Shown: in pieces, positions 36,004 to 45,860 of the stretch | How positions within the stretch are numbered: the stretch's first letter is position 1 | Layout of the letters: each line of letters opens with the position of its first letter | From: Maribacter sp. ACAM166 | Lineage (GTDB): Bacteria; Bacteroidota; Bacteroidia; Flavobacteriales; Flavobacteriaceae | Direction: 5' to 3' | Assembly: GCF_005771495.1 (NCBI RefSeq) | Contig: NZ_VAUW01000013.1 | Coordinates: forward strand, 1 to 64,000 | DNA length: 64,000 nucleotides | Program-made: the position numbers and the translations under genes | Notes under the pieces: generated by a model | What the model saw: only the letters and a program-made list of their open reading frames with translations | What the model was told of the DNA's origin: nothing | The model's database searches: none

Positions 36004-36984
36004 ATGAACAAAATTAATTGGGGTATTATTGGCTGTGGTGATGTGGCCGAAGTTAAAAGTGGCCCTGCTTTTCAGCAGGTTGAAAACTCAAATTTGGTTT
36101 CGGTCATGCGACGCAATGTTGTTAAAGCAAAGAGCTTTGCAGAACGACATAACGTACCTCATTGGACAACTAATACGGAAGATATATGTACTAATAAGGC
36201 AATCGACGCCGTTTACATCGCCACCCCACCTTCAACGCATTTAAAATACACCATGCAGGCTTTAAAGGCAGGGAAACATGTCTACTTAGAAAAGCCAATG
36301 GCTTTAGATTCTGAACAGGCCAAACAAATATGTGATGCGATAAATAACAGCTCTAGTAAACTTACAGTTGCCCATTACCGAAGAAAACTACCTGCCTTTT
36401 TAAAAGTGAAAGAACTTTTAAGTCAAAAAAAAATTGGTGAAATCACCCATATCGATATTCAAATTTTACAACCCTTAAAATCAGATATCGTTGCCGATTC
36501 CGTTGAGAATTGGCGATTGAATCCTGAGGTTTCGGGTGGTGGTTATTTTTATGATCTGGCGCCACATCAAATCGATTTAATGCATCATTATTTCGGGCCG
36601 ATTACAAGCGTTCATGGTTTTTCCCATACCTCTAAGCAAAATTCGAAAGTTGAAGATGTTGTTAATGGAATTATGTCCTTCGCAAATGGAATTCAATTTC
36701 GTGGCATATGGAACTTCAATACATCTGAATTGAATAAAAAAGACCAATGCATCATTTATGGTACGGAAGGGAACATCGAGTTTTCTTTTTTTGGCGACAA
36801 GGTAACTTCAATCACCTCAATCGGAATTGAACTATTTTCATTCCAAAATCCGAAGCATATTCAAGAACCCATGATAAAAGCCACCGTAGATTATTTTCTA
36901 GGTAAAGGTGAGAACCCTTGCCCTGCGGAAGATGGCTTATTGGTTATGGATACGTTAGAAAAATTAAGTGGGCGGACCAAATAA
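36004..36984 (+). CDS. Gfo/Idh/MocA-family oxidoreductase
   Basis: 326 residues. The Rossmann motif is GIIGCGDVAE (7-16) and EKPMA (96-100) is the conserved Lys-Pro of the family. The C-terminal beta-sheet dimerisation domain includes YFYDLAPHQIDLMHHYFG, with the catalytic D...H region. It oxidises or reduces a sugar or inositol derivative with NAD(P). It is 28 bp downstream of the sulfatase, suggesting they act on the same sugar. Confidence 0.9.
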   Translation: MNKINWGIIGCGDVAEVKSGPAFQQVENSNLVSVMRRNVVKAKSFAERHNVPHWTTNTEDICTNKAIDAVYIATPPSTHLKYTMQALKAGKHVYLEKPMALDSEQAKQICDAINNSSSKLTVAHYRRKLPAFLKVKELLSQKKIGEITHIDIQILQPLKSDIVADSVENWRLNPEVSGGGYFYDLAPHQIDLMHHYFGPITSVHGFSHTSKQNSKVEDVVNGIMSFANGIQFRGIWNFNTSELNKKDQCIIYGTEGNIEFSFFGDKVTSITSIGIELFSFQNPKHIQEPMIKATVDYFLGKGENPCPAEDGLLVMDTLEKLSGRTK

Positions 36985-37623
36985 TTTTTCTGTACCGAAA
37001 ACAATTCCAATTTCGTGTAAAAATAATCTAACAAGAGTCTGTTATCAATCAATTGTTAAACAGCTTCATTATGTACACTCGTAGCTTGTTTGATCACATT
37101 AGGTGCTAGATGATGGATCTGACTCAAAAGAAAATTGCAGCGCAGTTAGTAGCACCAACGCATGATCTCCATAAATTATAGACTTCTCCAATAGGTACGT
37201 TCTATTTACCCAATCTACCAAACCCCTCTTTCATAACATTGTACAACTAATTCCTCAATGCTACCTTACCCTAAACACGTGCAAAAAGCTCAGCCTCGGA
37301 CATTAATAGGTTGTCTCTATAGATTTCTACGCACTTGCCATAAACTGATGTTTGACGTATTGAAAATAACCTGACTGCTTTGATATCAACCCCTAAGTTA
37401 TATTCTAAAGTGGTATATACTGATGGTGGTATGGCGATATCGGTATATTCAGTTACTTTCGCACTATATGGGAACTATGAAACTTAGCACAACAGATTCT
37501 TCTTTGGGGTCTGCGTTAGAAGCCGCTATTGTTATTTCTAATGTAGTATTGGAATCTACATTCCTTGGTAAAAATTACGCTGTAAAAAAGTACGTACCAT
37601 TCATTTTAAAATAAGTAGTAGTT
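36985..37623. other. Noncoding, with one short unassigned frame
   Basis: About 640 bp. A 63-residue frame at 37423-37614 ending AVKKYVPFILK stops just before the next gene. It has a coding-like look in its second half, but I cannot assign it; it may be the eroded end of an older gene. The rest shows nothing. Confidence 0.45.
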
Positions 37624-38775
37624 ATGGCGATGAGTTTCAATTCAGATTATCCTTCAGTAGATGATTTAAGAACAAAGGCTAAGTCAAGAATACCCAAATT
37701 CGCATTTGAATATTTGGATGGCGGTTGTAATGAAGATGTCAGCATTAACAGAAATACATCGGAAATACGAAAAATACAGCTACAACCTAGATACCTAAGA
37801 AATTACGGGACCAGTTCCATAAAAACAAAGGTGATGGGTATGGAATTCGATGCGCCCTTTGGTATTGCCCCTGTTGGACTACAAGGCTTAATGTGGCCCA
37901 ATACGCCAGCCATTCTAGCAAAAGCCGCGTTCAATCACAATGTTCCTTTTATACTGAGTACGGTTACGACCATGGATATTGAAAAAGCAAGTGAACTTAC
38001 GGAAGGTAATGCTTGGTTTCAATTGTATAACCCGGTAGACGATGCCATTCGTGATAGTATTATTGACCGAGCCGAAGCGGCTGGTTGCCCCGTTCTGGTG
38101 TTACTTTGTGATGTACCCACTTTTGGATACCGTCCGAGGGATTTTAGAAACGGATTGGCATTACCTCCTAAAATGACCATTTCCAATATCCTTCAAATTT
38201 TAGGAAAACCATCTTGGGCCTACAACACATTAAAATATGGCCAACCTACCTTTGAAACCTTAAAACCATATACCCCAGAAGGTCTTAACCTTCGTCAATT
38301 GGGTGCTTTTATGGATAAGACTTTTTCTGGTCGACTGAACGAAGAAAAAATAAAGCCGATTCGCGATAGATGGAAAGGAAAATTAGTTTTAAAAGGAGTC
38401 GCCTCTGAACAAGACACCCAAGATGCAATACGTATGGGTTTTGACGGTATCATTGTATCCAATCATGGCGGTAGACAGTTAGATGCAGCACAATCTACCA
38501 TAAACTCACTACAGGAAATCACAGCTAAATATAGCGACCAAATAGAAATTATGATGGACAGCGGCCTACGTTCCGGTCCGGATATTGCCCGTGCCATGGC
38601 CAGTGGAGCAAAATTCACCTTTATGGGACGTTCTTTTGTTTATGGTACCGCAGCCTTAGGAAACAAAGGTGGAGACCATACCATTGGCATGCTAAAGACA
38701 CAATTTAAACAGGTAATGGACCAGCTTTGCTGTGAACGTGTTGAGGATTTACCAAAACACCTGATAACCTCTTAA
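37624..38775 (+). CDS. FMN-dependent alpha-hydroxy-acid dehydrogenase (LldD-like)
   Basis: 383 residues of the lactate dehydrogenase/glycolate oxidase family. The catalytic histidine is H281 in IVSNHGGRQLD, with K257 (LVLKG) and R284; FMN phosphate binding is seen in GLRSGPDIARAMASGA and FMGRSFVYG. It oxidises an L-2-hydroxy acid, probably lactate, passing electrons to quinone or O2. The start MAMSFNSDYPSVDD fits the family. Confidence 0.9.
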   Translation: MAMSFNSDYPSVDDLRTKAKSRIPKFAFEYLDGGCNEDVSINRNTSEIRKIQLQPRYLRNYGTSSIKTKVMGMEFDAPFGIAPVGLQGLMWPNTPAILAKAAFNHNVPFILSTVTTMDIEKASELTEGNAWFQLYNPVDDAIRDSIIDRAEAAGCPVLVLLCDVPTFGYRPRDFRNGLALPPKMTISNILQILGKPSWAYNTLKYGQPTFETLKPYTPEGLNLRQLGAFMDKTFSGRLNEEKIKPIRDRWKGKLVLKGVASEQDTQDAIRMGFDGIIVSNHGGRQLDAAQSTINSLQEITAKYSDQIEIMMDSGLRSGPDIARAMASGAKFTFMGRSFVYGTAALGNKGGDHTIGMLKTQFKQVMDQLCCERVEDLPKHLITS

Positions 38776-39213
38776 AACCAACCCCTGCTAGGAACTGAAA
38801 TAACCACATAGAAAAACTAATGGGAGAATGGGCGGGTGCGATTTTGGTATCTCGCCTTATTATTTAGGTTTATATAATTAGTACTGTCAATTGGGGTCTC
38901 AGCTTCGGAATTTTCCATTTCATATTGGTTAAGATCGGTGTGTTCCTTTCTTTTGTGACCTTACCAGCATGGTTGTTTTGTAGTGTTTTATTCTTGGTCT
39001 TGAGCAACTATTCTACAGGAAGGTTACATTAATTAAAAAAGATTTTTACTCTTATGAAAAATTAAATAACACAGGTAACTGTCCATTCTATTTTCAACAA
39101 TTCTAATTTTAAAAACTTGAATTATTCTAGGGCTATTCATTAGCCGACTGTCAAATTTTTAAAATAATAAATGTATTACTGTTACATATTGAGACAATAT
39201 AAAAAAATTCAAA
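38776..39213. other. Noncoding, no recognisable content
   Basis: About 440 bp between two co-oriented genes. No open frame or repeat stands out. It should hold the promoter of the carboxylesterase gene. Confidence 0.5.
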
Positions 39214-40845
39214 ATGAAAAACTTCCAAATTCTACTATTCGCCCTTTTCCTATCCTACAATTGTATCATAGCACAAGAGACCAACTCTTTTCCAGTCCAA
39301 GTAAAAATTGAAAACGGTACCATAGAAGGTAATTATGATACCCATACAGGAATTCAACGCTATTTTGGTATTCCCTTTGCCCAACCACCGGTCGGCGAAC
39401 TTAGATGGAAAGCGCCTCAACCTTTGGGAGATTGGGAGGGTATAAAAGAAACTAAGTCATTTGGACCAAGACCAATGCAGACCATCGTTTTTGGGGATAT
39501 GAATTCTAGATCTAATGGGGTTAGTGAAGATTGTCTTTATTTAAATGTTTGGACTCCGGCGAAAAGGGATACTCGGGATCTACCTGTACTTGTTTACTTC
39601 TTCGGTGGAGGTAACGTTGCCGGTGATGCATCAGAACCACGTTATGATGGTGAGCGTATGGCCAAAGAAGGCATTGTGGTGGTTACAACTAATTATCGCC
39701 TAAACATTTTTGGTTTTTTAGCACATCCAGAATTGAGTGAAGAGGCTTACTATAAAGCATCTGGAAATTATGGTTTATTAGACCAAAATGCGGCGCTAAA
39801 GTGGGTGAATAAAAATATTACTGCCTTTGGCGGAAACCCGAACAAGGTTACTATCGCTGGTGAATCTGCTGGATCCATTGGTACAAGTCAACAAATGGCT
39901 TCGCCCTTATCAAAAAATATAATCGCTGGCGCCATAGGCGAAAGCGGCGCTGCTATCAATCCTACCATGTCACCGGTTTCTTTAAAAGAAGCTGAAAAAA
40001 CAGGATTGGAGTTTGCTAAAAGCATAGGATATCCTACACTTGCTGAATTACGTAAATTGAGCACAAGAGAGGTATATGAATTATACAACGAATCAAAAAA
40101 AATCCGTTTCCCTACCGTCTTAGATGGTTATTTTTTACCGAAAACCCTTCCTGAAATCTTCGAGAACAAAGAGCAGGCGATGGTTCCTTTGTTACTTGGG
40201 TGGAATTCTGCAGAAATCTCAGGTTTAGCATTTACACAAGGCCCTTACACAGAAGAAAATTATATAACCAAGGTAAAAGAAGCCTATCCTAAAGAACATG
40301 TCAAGGTATTAGAATTATATCCACATGGTTCAGAAAAAGAAATTGAACTATCTGCTATTGCTTTGTCTTCTGACCGATTTATAGCGTATAGTACTTGGAA
40401 ATGGTTCGATCTTCATAGAAAAAATAGTAACCAATCTGTCTACCGTTATTTATACAGCAAATTAAGACCACCTCTTGTCAACAATACTTTAGCGTCAGGT
40501 TTAGCGGGTGGAACGATTGAAAAAGGGCCTGACACAACACCAATACCTAAAGCTGTTGGAGCACCCCACGCTTGCGAAATTGAATACTGCATGGGTAACC
40601 TCCATTTGGTAAAAGACTATGCTTGGACTGCAGATGACTTTAAGGTTTCTAAAGACATGATGACCTATTTTGCTAACTTCATTAAAACCGGAAACCCAAA
40701 TGGGGAGGGCTTACCAAATTGGAAAGCCGCTGCCCCAAAAGACACCACCCCTGCTGTGATGGTAATCGATACGGAAAGCAAATTGATAGAAGCCCAAAAT
40801 GATACTCGCTATGAGTTTTTGGACAAATATTACAAAAACAAATAA
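39214..40845 (+). CDS. Secreted type B carboxylesterase
   Basis: 543 residues with a signal peptide (cleavage after CIIA, before QETNS). The carboxylesterase B signatures are SEDCLYLNVW (104-113), the oxyanion loop FFGGGN (129-134) and the nucleophile elbow GESAGS with Ser218. The catalytic acid and His (APHACEIEY) follow. It hydrolyses carboxylic esters in the periplasm or outside the cell. The gene stands alone. Confidence 0.92.
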   Translation: MKNFQILLFALFLSYNCIIAQETNSFPVQVKIENGTIEGNYDTHTGIQRYFGIPFAQPPVGELRWKAPQPLGDWEGIKETKSFGPRPMQTIVFGDMNSRSNGVSEDCLYLNVWTPAKRDTRDLPVLVYFFGGGNVAGDASEPRYDGERMAKEGIVVVTTNYRLNIFGFLAHPELSEEAYYKASGNYGLLDQNAALKWVNKNITAFGGNPNKVTIAGESAGSIGTSQQMASPLSKNIIAGAIGESGAAINPTMSPVSLKEAEKTGLEFAKSIGYPTLAELRKLSTREVYELYNESKKIRFPTVLDGYFLPKTLPEIFENKEQAMVPLLLGWNSAEISGLAFTQGPYTEENYITKVKEAYPKEHVKVLELYPHGSEKEIELSAIALSSDRFIAYSTWKWFDLHRKNSNQSVYRYLYSKLRPPLVNNTLASGLAGGTIEKGPDTTPIPKAVGAPHACEIEYCMGNLHLVKDYAWTADDFKVSKDMMTYFANFIKTGNPNGEGLPNWKAAAPKDTTPAVMVIDTESKLIEAQNDTRYEFLDKYYKNK

Positions 40846-40979
40846 CGAATCATACACTACGGTGTGCCTCTAAATATGTTGTTGGGATTAGCTTCCAGAA
40901 GAAAAAGTAAACTGTATAATTAAGTTTTTGAGTTACATTTTGTTTTAATAGTACCCATGGAAACATGTAAATTGTTCTC

Positions 40980-41117
40980 ATGAAAAAATTAATTCAAATT
41001 ATTGGTGCCTGGTATGGCGCAAAAAAAATTGGAGGCGGCAAGTGTGGCTGTATAGGAACTGTTTTTGTATTTATCTTACTGTACTGGATATTTGGATATG
41101 TACTAGAAGCATTTTAG
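40980..41117 (+). CDS. Small single-membrane-segment protein
   Basis: 45 residues from ATG 40980 to TAG 41117: a short basic head (MKKLIQIIGAWYGAKKIGGG), a KCGCIG turn and a hydrophobic helix (TVFVFILLYWIFGYVL). The composition suggests a real small membrane protein, but there is no family knowledge behind this call and it may be spurious. Confidence 0.4.
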   Translation: MKKLIQIIGAWYGAKKIGGGKCGCIGTVFVFILLYWIFGYVLEAF

Positions 41118-41144
41118 ACAGCTTAATTTCCTAACCTATTTTTT

Positions 41145-44100
41145 TTACCTATTGGTTTTCCTTTGGTCAAAAACCTTGGTGCTAGTTTTCATATCTGCAT
41201 ACCTAGGGTCTTGTACAAAATCTTGTTTTTGTAATTTGATGACCTCTATACTCAAAAACCCGAATTCACTTACCACCTTCCCATAAAATCGATAAATACC
41301 TCTTCCCCTAAACATATACTTAGCGGCTACCGGCGGAAACAATACCGTGTCAAAAACCTGCCCCTGTTGGTCTATCAACGTAGCAAAAAACATCAATTTT
41401 CCTGTATGCGTCTTGGTGCGCTTTACGGTGATTAAATACCCGTAGACATCAATATTCCTGTTTAGGTACCTTTCTAAATCTTTACTACCCGTACTATTCT
41501 TGAGAGGTTCAGCTAAAAGCTCAAAAGGACTACATAGCGAAAAACCCAGCAGTTCTAATTGCGTAAAAGCGATCTCTAAATTGGTGCTGTATAATGACGG
41601 AATTTCAAAATGTTGTTGCCGTGGTGCAAACAGTTTCGGGTGGTCTATCTTTTTTGTTTTATTCAAAAATAAATGTGCCTTCCATAACAGTTCGTGTGTA
41701 TTGACATCCGTAAACCGAAAGGCATCAATCCTAATTAAAATGCTTACCTGTTCTATGGAAATCATCAACCGATCAAGAAAATCTTCTAGAGAAACAAAAT
41801 TTCCATTGATATGCCGCTCCTTTAAAATACGCTCCATAACACGCTGCTCCAGTTCACGTAAATAACCCAGTCCCAAATACAGCTCTTTACCATAAATACG
41901 GTTCCCTGCATTGCTTTTGTTTACGCATGGCGGATGTATGGTAGCACCCAACATACGGGCTTCATGCACATAGAATTCAGGGCGGTAAAATCCGCCACCA
42001 TTATTGAGAACCGCCACCATATATTCCAACGGATAATAGGCACGCAAAAATAAACTCTGATAGCTTTCCACAGCATAAGAAGCGGAGTGTCCTTTGGCAA
42101 AAGCATAACCCGCAAAACTAGCCACTTGGTCCCAAATTTCCTTAATGAGCTTTTCCGCATATCCCTTTTTACGGCAGTTATCCATAAACTTGTCCTGCAC
42201 TTTTTGGAACTCTTCCCGCGAACGAAATTTACCGCTCATACCCCGCCTCAGCACATCGGCTTCACCCAAATCCAAATCCGCAAAATGGTGGGCTACCTTG
42301 ATTACATCTTCTTGGTAAACCATAACGCCATAAGTCTCTGGCATAATCTGTAGCATAACTGGGTGCGCTAATTCCTCTGCCCTACCCTTGTTTCTGTGGC
42401 GTAAAATATACTCCCGCATCATGCCACTTTTAGAAACTCCAGGGCGAATGATAGAACTCGCCGCCACCAAGCCCAAGTACGTATCCACTTCCAACTTTTT
42501 CAACAACATACGCATAGCGGGCGATTCGACATAAAAACAGCCCATGCACTGTGCCGCTTTTACCATGTTATTAATTTTGGGGTCTTTTTTAAAGGCCTTG
42601 ATATCGTGAATATCAAACTTGGCAAATTCTTCTGGACGGTCACGCTCCAAGATATCCAAGGTCTCCTTTATTTTAGATAGTCCCCTCTGAGCAAGAATAT
42701 CGAATTTGTACAATCCTACATCTTCCGCAATAACCATATCGAATTGGGTCGTTGGAAATCCTTTTGGAGGCATATTGGTGGCCGAAAACCAATGAATAGG
42801 TTTCTCCGTAATCAAAATTCCACCCGCATGGATACTCAAGTAATTTGGCATGCCATGAAGTAATTGCATGTATTTTAGCACTAGGGTCGATATGTTGTCT
42901 AGCCGACTCGCCTGAAAATTACCGTCGCACAGCATATCTATTTCATCTTTGGGAAGACCGAATACTTTACCAAGCTCACGTATGACACCTCGTGTTTGAA
43001 AAGTTACATAGGTTCCTAGTAGTGCTACATTCTTAAAGCGGTTAAAAATATATTCTGTCATTACAGGCCTATCTCGATGAGAAAAATCAATATCAAAATC
43101 GGGCGGATTTACACGGTATAGGTTAATAAAACGCTCAAAATAGAGGTCGAGTTCCATTGGGTCTACATCGGTAATAAAAAGCAGGTAGGCAACAATACTA
43201 TTGGCACCACTTCCCCGCCCCACGTAAAAAAAGTTTTGTTTGCGTGCATGGGAAATGATGTCCCAATTGATAAGAAAATAAGAGACAAAATCCATTTTTT
43301 TAATGAGATACAGTTCTTTTGCCAAACGATCTAAAATTGGTTGATTCAATTCTGAATAGCGACGTGGTAAACCTTCCTGACATAAATTTTCCAAAAAAAC
43401 CTCATCTTCCTCCTTATTCCCTAGATATGTGCTTAGGTTCTGTGGTTTTCGACCTTCGGAAAAATCGAAATGAATGGAGCACGAATCCATCAACCGTTGA
43501 GTATTCTCCAGAATAAAACTGTGTTCGAAAAAATGCGCTGCCAAATTGGAAATCGAATACATATTTTCATCATCTCTCGCCTGGTCCGTTACAGATAACA
43601 TACTCAGCAACGTGTTATTATCGATGGCACGTAGCAATCGGTGCGCATTAAAATCGCGTTTGTTCCTAAAGGTTACAGGCTGTAACAATACTATTTTGTC
43701 TCGTTGTTCCAATAATTTTGAAAAGCGGAGGCGCTTCAATTCATTAACAGAAACTCCTATAAACTCATTTTCTGCAAAATTTTTCTTTTCATGCTGAAGG
43801 ACTTTTTCAAAAGGATAAATTACATATGCATGTTCAAATTTTGGAGCTATTTCAGGAATTTTATTTTCCTGATGGATGTGTTCCGATAAAAAATTATTCA
43901 GCTCCAGGAACCCTTCATTATTCTTGGCAATCCCCACAAAACAAGGTTCCACGCCGTTTCTAAAATCGATGCCCAAAATAGGTCGAATATCATATTCAGA
44001 TGCCTTACGCACAAAATTCAAGCAGGCAGATGTATTGTTGATATCCGTCAATACCAATTGCGTTACCTGATGCTCCTTTGCCAATTGCAAGAGCTCCAGC

Positions 44101-44153
44101 TCCGAGAAGGTCCCGTAACGAAGGCTATAATATGTATGGCAGTTTAGGTACAC
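41145..44153 (-). CDS. dnaE2: DNA polymerase III alpha-type subunit, error-prone DnaE class
   Basis: 1002 residues, shorter than the replicative DnaE. The PHP domain opens MYLNCHTYYSLRYGTFSE. The palm shows PPDFDIDFSHRDR (three-Asp active site) and GRGSGANSIVAYLL, followed by thumb/fingers and a C-terminal OB fold (YGYLITVKRTKTHTGKLMFFATL). It lies downstream of a Y-family polymerase gene on the same strand, the arrangement of a mutagenesis cassette in which both copy damaged DNA. The replicative dnaE should be elsewhere. Confidence 0.85.
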   Translation of the reverse strand: MYLNCHTYYSLRYGTFSELELLQLAKEHQVTQLVLTDINNTSACLNFVRKASEYDIRPILGIDFRNGVEPCFVGIAKNNEGFLELNNFLSEHIHQENKIPEIAPKFEHAYVIYPFEKVLQHEKKNFAENEFIGVSVNELKRLRFSKLLEQRDKIVLLQPVTFRNKRDFNAHRLLRAIDNNTLLSMLSVTDQARDDENMYSISNLAAHFFEHSFILENTQRLMDSCSIHFDFSEGRKPQNLSTYLGNKEEDEVFLENLCQEGLPRRYSELNQPILDRLAKELYLIKKMDFVSYFLINWDIISHARKQNFFYVGRGSGANSIVAYLLFITDVDPMELDLYFERFINLYRVNPPDFDIDFSHRDRPVMTEYIFNRFKNVALLGTYVTFQTRGVIRELGKVFGLPKDEIDMLCDGNFQASRLDNISTLVLKYMQLLHGMPNYLSIHAGGILITEKPIHWFSATNMPPKGFPTTQFDMVIAEDVGLYKFDILAQRGLSKIKETLDILERDRPEEFAKFDIHDIKAFKKDPKINNMVKAAQCMGCFYVESPAMRMLLKKLEVDTYLGLVAASSIIRPGVSKSGMMREYILRHRNKGRAEELAHPVMLQIMPETYGVMVYQEDVIKVAHHFADLDLGEADVLRRGMSGKFRSREEFQKVQDKFMDNCRKKGYAEKLIKEIWDQVASFAGYAFAKGHSASYAVESYQSLFLRAYYPLEYMVAVLNNGGGFYRPEFYVHEARMLGATIHPPCVNKSNAGNRIYGKELYLGLGYLRELEQRVMERILKERHINGNFVSLEDFLDRLMISIEQVSILIRIDAFRFTDVNTHELLWKAHLFLNKTKKIDHPKLFAPRQQHFEIPSLYSTNLEIAFTQLELLGFSLCSPFELLAEPLKNSTGSKDLERYLNRNIDVYGYLITVKRTKTHTGKLMFFATLIDQQGQVFDTVLFPPVAAKYMFRGRGIYRFYGKVVSEFGFLSIEVIKLQKQDFVQDPRYADMKTSTKVFDQRKTNR

Positions 44154-44471
44154 GATTTGGTTGTTAGTTGTTCTTTTTTTGCGCTTTGCGCTTCGAGCTG
44201 CACGCAGTGTGCTCTCTTATCTCTTTTATATTCACTGTTTTCTTAACCCTTGTCTCTAAAAAAATAAGAGCAGGTCTCGACTGCGCTCGACCAAACAGAA
44301 AACACAAACCATCATTGCGAGGACTTTTCGCCGAAGCAATCTATCCAATGAGTAACAAAAGATTACTATTGTAACCTCAATTCTACAGATTACTTCGTCG
44401 TGCCGCCTCACGAAGACGTGTTATTTTCACCAACTATTGACTACTAACAACTGACAACCAACACCCATCAA
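44154..44471. repeat. Intergenic palindromic repeat of flavobacterial type
   Basis: The 318 bp between dinB and dnaE2 contain gcgcttcgagctgcacgc-like and ctcgactgcgctcgacc segments. They also contain cattgcgagg...cgaagcaatctatc, with the opposite-strand counterpart agattacttcgtcgtgccgcctc about 90 bp later. Such dispersed inverted repeats with a cattgcgagg core are common between genes in this group. It separates two genes that are otherwise expected to be close. I see no gene here. Confidence 0.55.
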
Positions 44472-45686
44472 CTAAAGCTTCCGGTGCGCCAAGACCACAG
44501 GCGGTAATCCATTAAAAGGATTATGCATTCTCCCAATCGTTTTGGCTCCCATGCCCGATGCCCGTAGCACACTTTTATCCCCATAGCGTTTACGAATGGT
44601 GTCCATGGCATCATAAAGGCTTAGAATTTCTTCCGTATCATCGAAAAGATTAATTTGGTAATTGCCAGTAACTAAATGACTAAAACGTATGCCTATCAAC
44701 CGTACCAACAACCTACGGTTATACAAGATCTTGAATAAATCTAAAATCTTGGGAATAAGAATATGATCTGCACTGGTATACGGAATGCGTAATTGTTTTG
44801 AATAGGTGTTAAAATCTGAATACCTGATTTTAACCGAAATACAGGCCGTAAGCTTCTCACCACGCCTTAATTGGTAGGCTAAGTTTTCAGTCATAGCGAT
44901 GAGGATGCCCCTCAACCTATTTACATCTATCGTATCCTTATCAAAAGTACGCTCAGTTGAAATCGATTTTCGCTCACAAAACGGAATCACGGGTGTATTG
45001 TCTATACCGTTCGCCCTTTTCCAAATAACACCCCCGTTGGTGCCCAATACCCGTTGCATTACTTCCATAGGCATTTCTTGTACGCTGCGTACCTGCCTTA
45101 AGCCTAGATTTCGCAAGGTCTGATAGGTTTTATCACCCACCATGGGAATCTTCTTTATAGACAGTGGTGCTAGAAAAGGCTTCTCCAGTCCTTCATCTAT
45201 TTTCAACTGGTTATTTGGTTTAGCTTCATTGGTAGCTACTTTAGAAACCACCTTGTTTGCAGATAGTCCAAAAGAAATGGGGAGTCCGGTTTCTTTGATG
45301 ATTTTCTTGCGCATCTCAGAGGCATACTGATAACAACCAAAAAAGCGGTCCATACCAGAAAGGTCTGCATAGAACTCGTCAATACTAGATTTTTCGAACA
45401 CGGGCACATACTCCTTGATGATTTCCGTCACCACATCAGAATGTTTGCTATACTCACCTGCATTACCTCGTATTACTAAAGCTTCGGGACACAATTCACG
45501 GGCCATTTTCATGGGTATACCAGAATGTACACCAAACCCACGGGTTTCATAACTGCAGGCCGCTACCACACCTCGATCACCCGTACCACCCACCAACAAA
45601 GGCCTATTCTGCAACTCACGATTATTAAGTCGCTCAACGGACACATAAAATGTATCCAAATCAATATGAAGTATGGTCTTGCTCAT
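44472..45686 (-). CDS. dinB: Y-family DNA polymerase IV-type protein
   Basis: 404 residues. Catalytic acids are D9 (HIDLDTFYVSVE), D103 and E104 (SSIDEFYADLS), followed by the helix-hairpin-helix thumb and little-finger domain. It performs error-prone synthesis across lesions. Partnership with the DnaE-type gene downstream suggests a damage-induced mutagenesis pair similar in purpose to ImuB-DnaE2. Two palindromic operator candidates lie 35-72 bp upstream. Neither LexA nor an S24-type repressor gene is adjacent. Confidence 0.9.
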   Translation of the reverse strand: MSKTILHIDLDTFYVSVERLNNRELQNRPLLVGGTGDRGVVAACSYETRGFGVHSGIPMKMARELCPEALVIRGNAGEYSKHSDVVTEIIKEYVPVFEKSSIDEFYADLSGMDRFFGCYQYASEMRKKIIKETGLPISFGLSANKVVSKVATNEAKPNNQLKIDEGLEKPFLAPLSIKKIPMVGDKTYQTLRNLGLRQVRSVQEMPMEVMQRVLGTNGGVIWKRANGIDNTPVIPFCERKSISTERTFDKDTIDVNRLRGILIAMTENLAYQLRRGEKLTACISVKIRYSDFNTYSKQLRIPYTSADHILIPKILDLFKILYNRRLLVRLIGIRFSHLVTGNYQINLFDDTEEILSLYDAMDTIRKRYGDKSVLRASGMGAKTIGRMHNPFNGLPPVVLAHRKL

Positions 45687-45720
45687 AACTATCCCTCTAA
45701 AAAATTCGGGATAGCTAAAT

Positions 45721-45758
45721 TATTGGATTTATTCCATATTATTGGATATAATCCAATA
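45721..45758 (-). promoter_or_regulatory. Tandem palindromic operator candidates upstream of dinB
   Basis: tattggatataatccaata (45740-45758) has perfect 8-bp arms around ata. Just beside it tattggatttattccata (45721-45738) is an imperfect second copy. They sit in the dinB promoter region and look like binding sites for a dimeric repressor. Confidence 0.55.
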
Positions 45759-45860
45759 TTTAACATTCTAATAATGTTCACAAATATTTAGTAATTCGCC
45801 TAAAATTTCAATCCTCTTTTAATCTACATTAGCTGGATTTTAAACTAAAAAAATATATTT

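Noticed and set aside
37423-37614. 63-codon frame before the LldD-like gene
   Set aside because: No recognisable domain. Its first half looks noncoding, so I left it as part of the noncoding stretch.
41500-43797. Several plus-strand open frames opposite the DnaE gene
   Set aside because: They are antisense to strong polymerase motifs and have no independent support.
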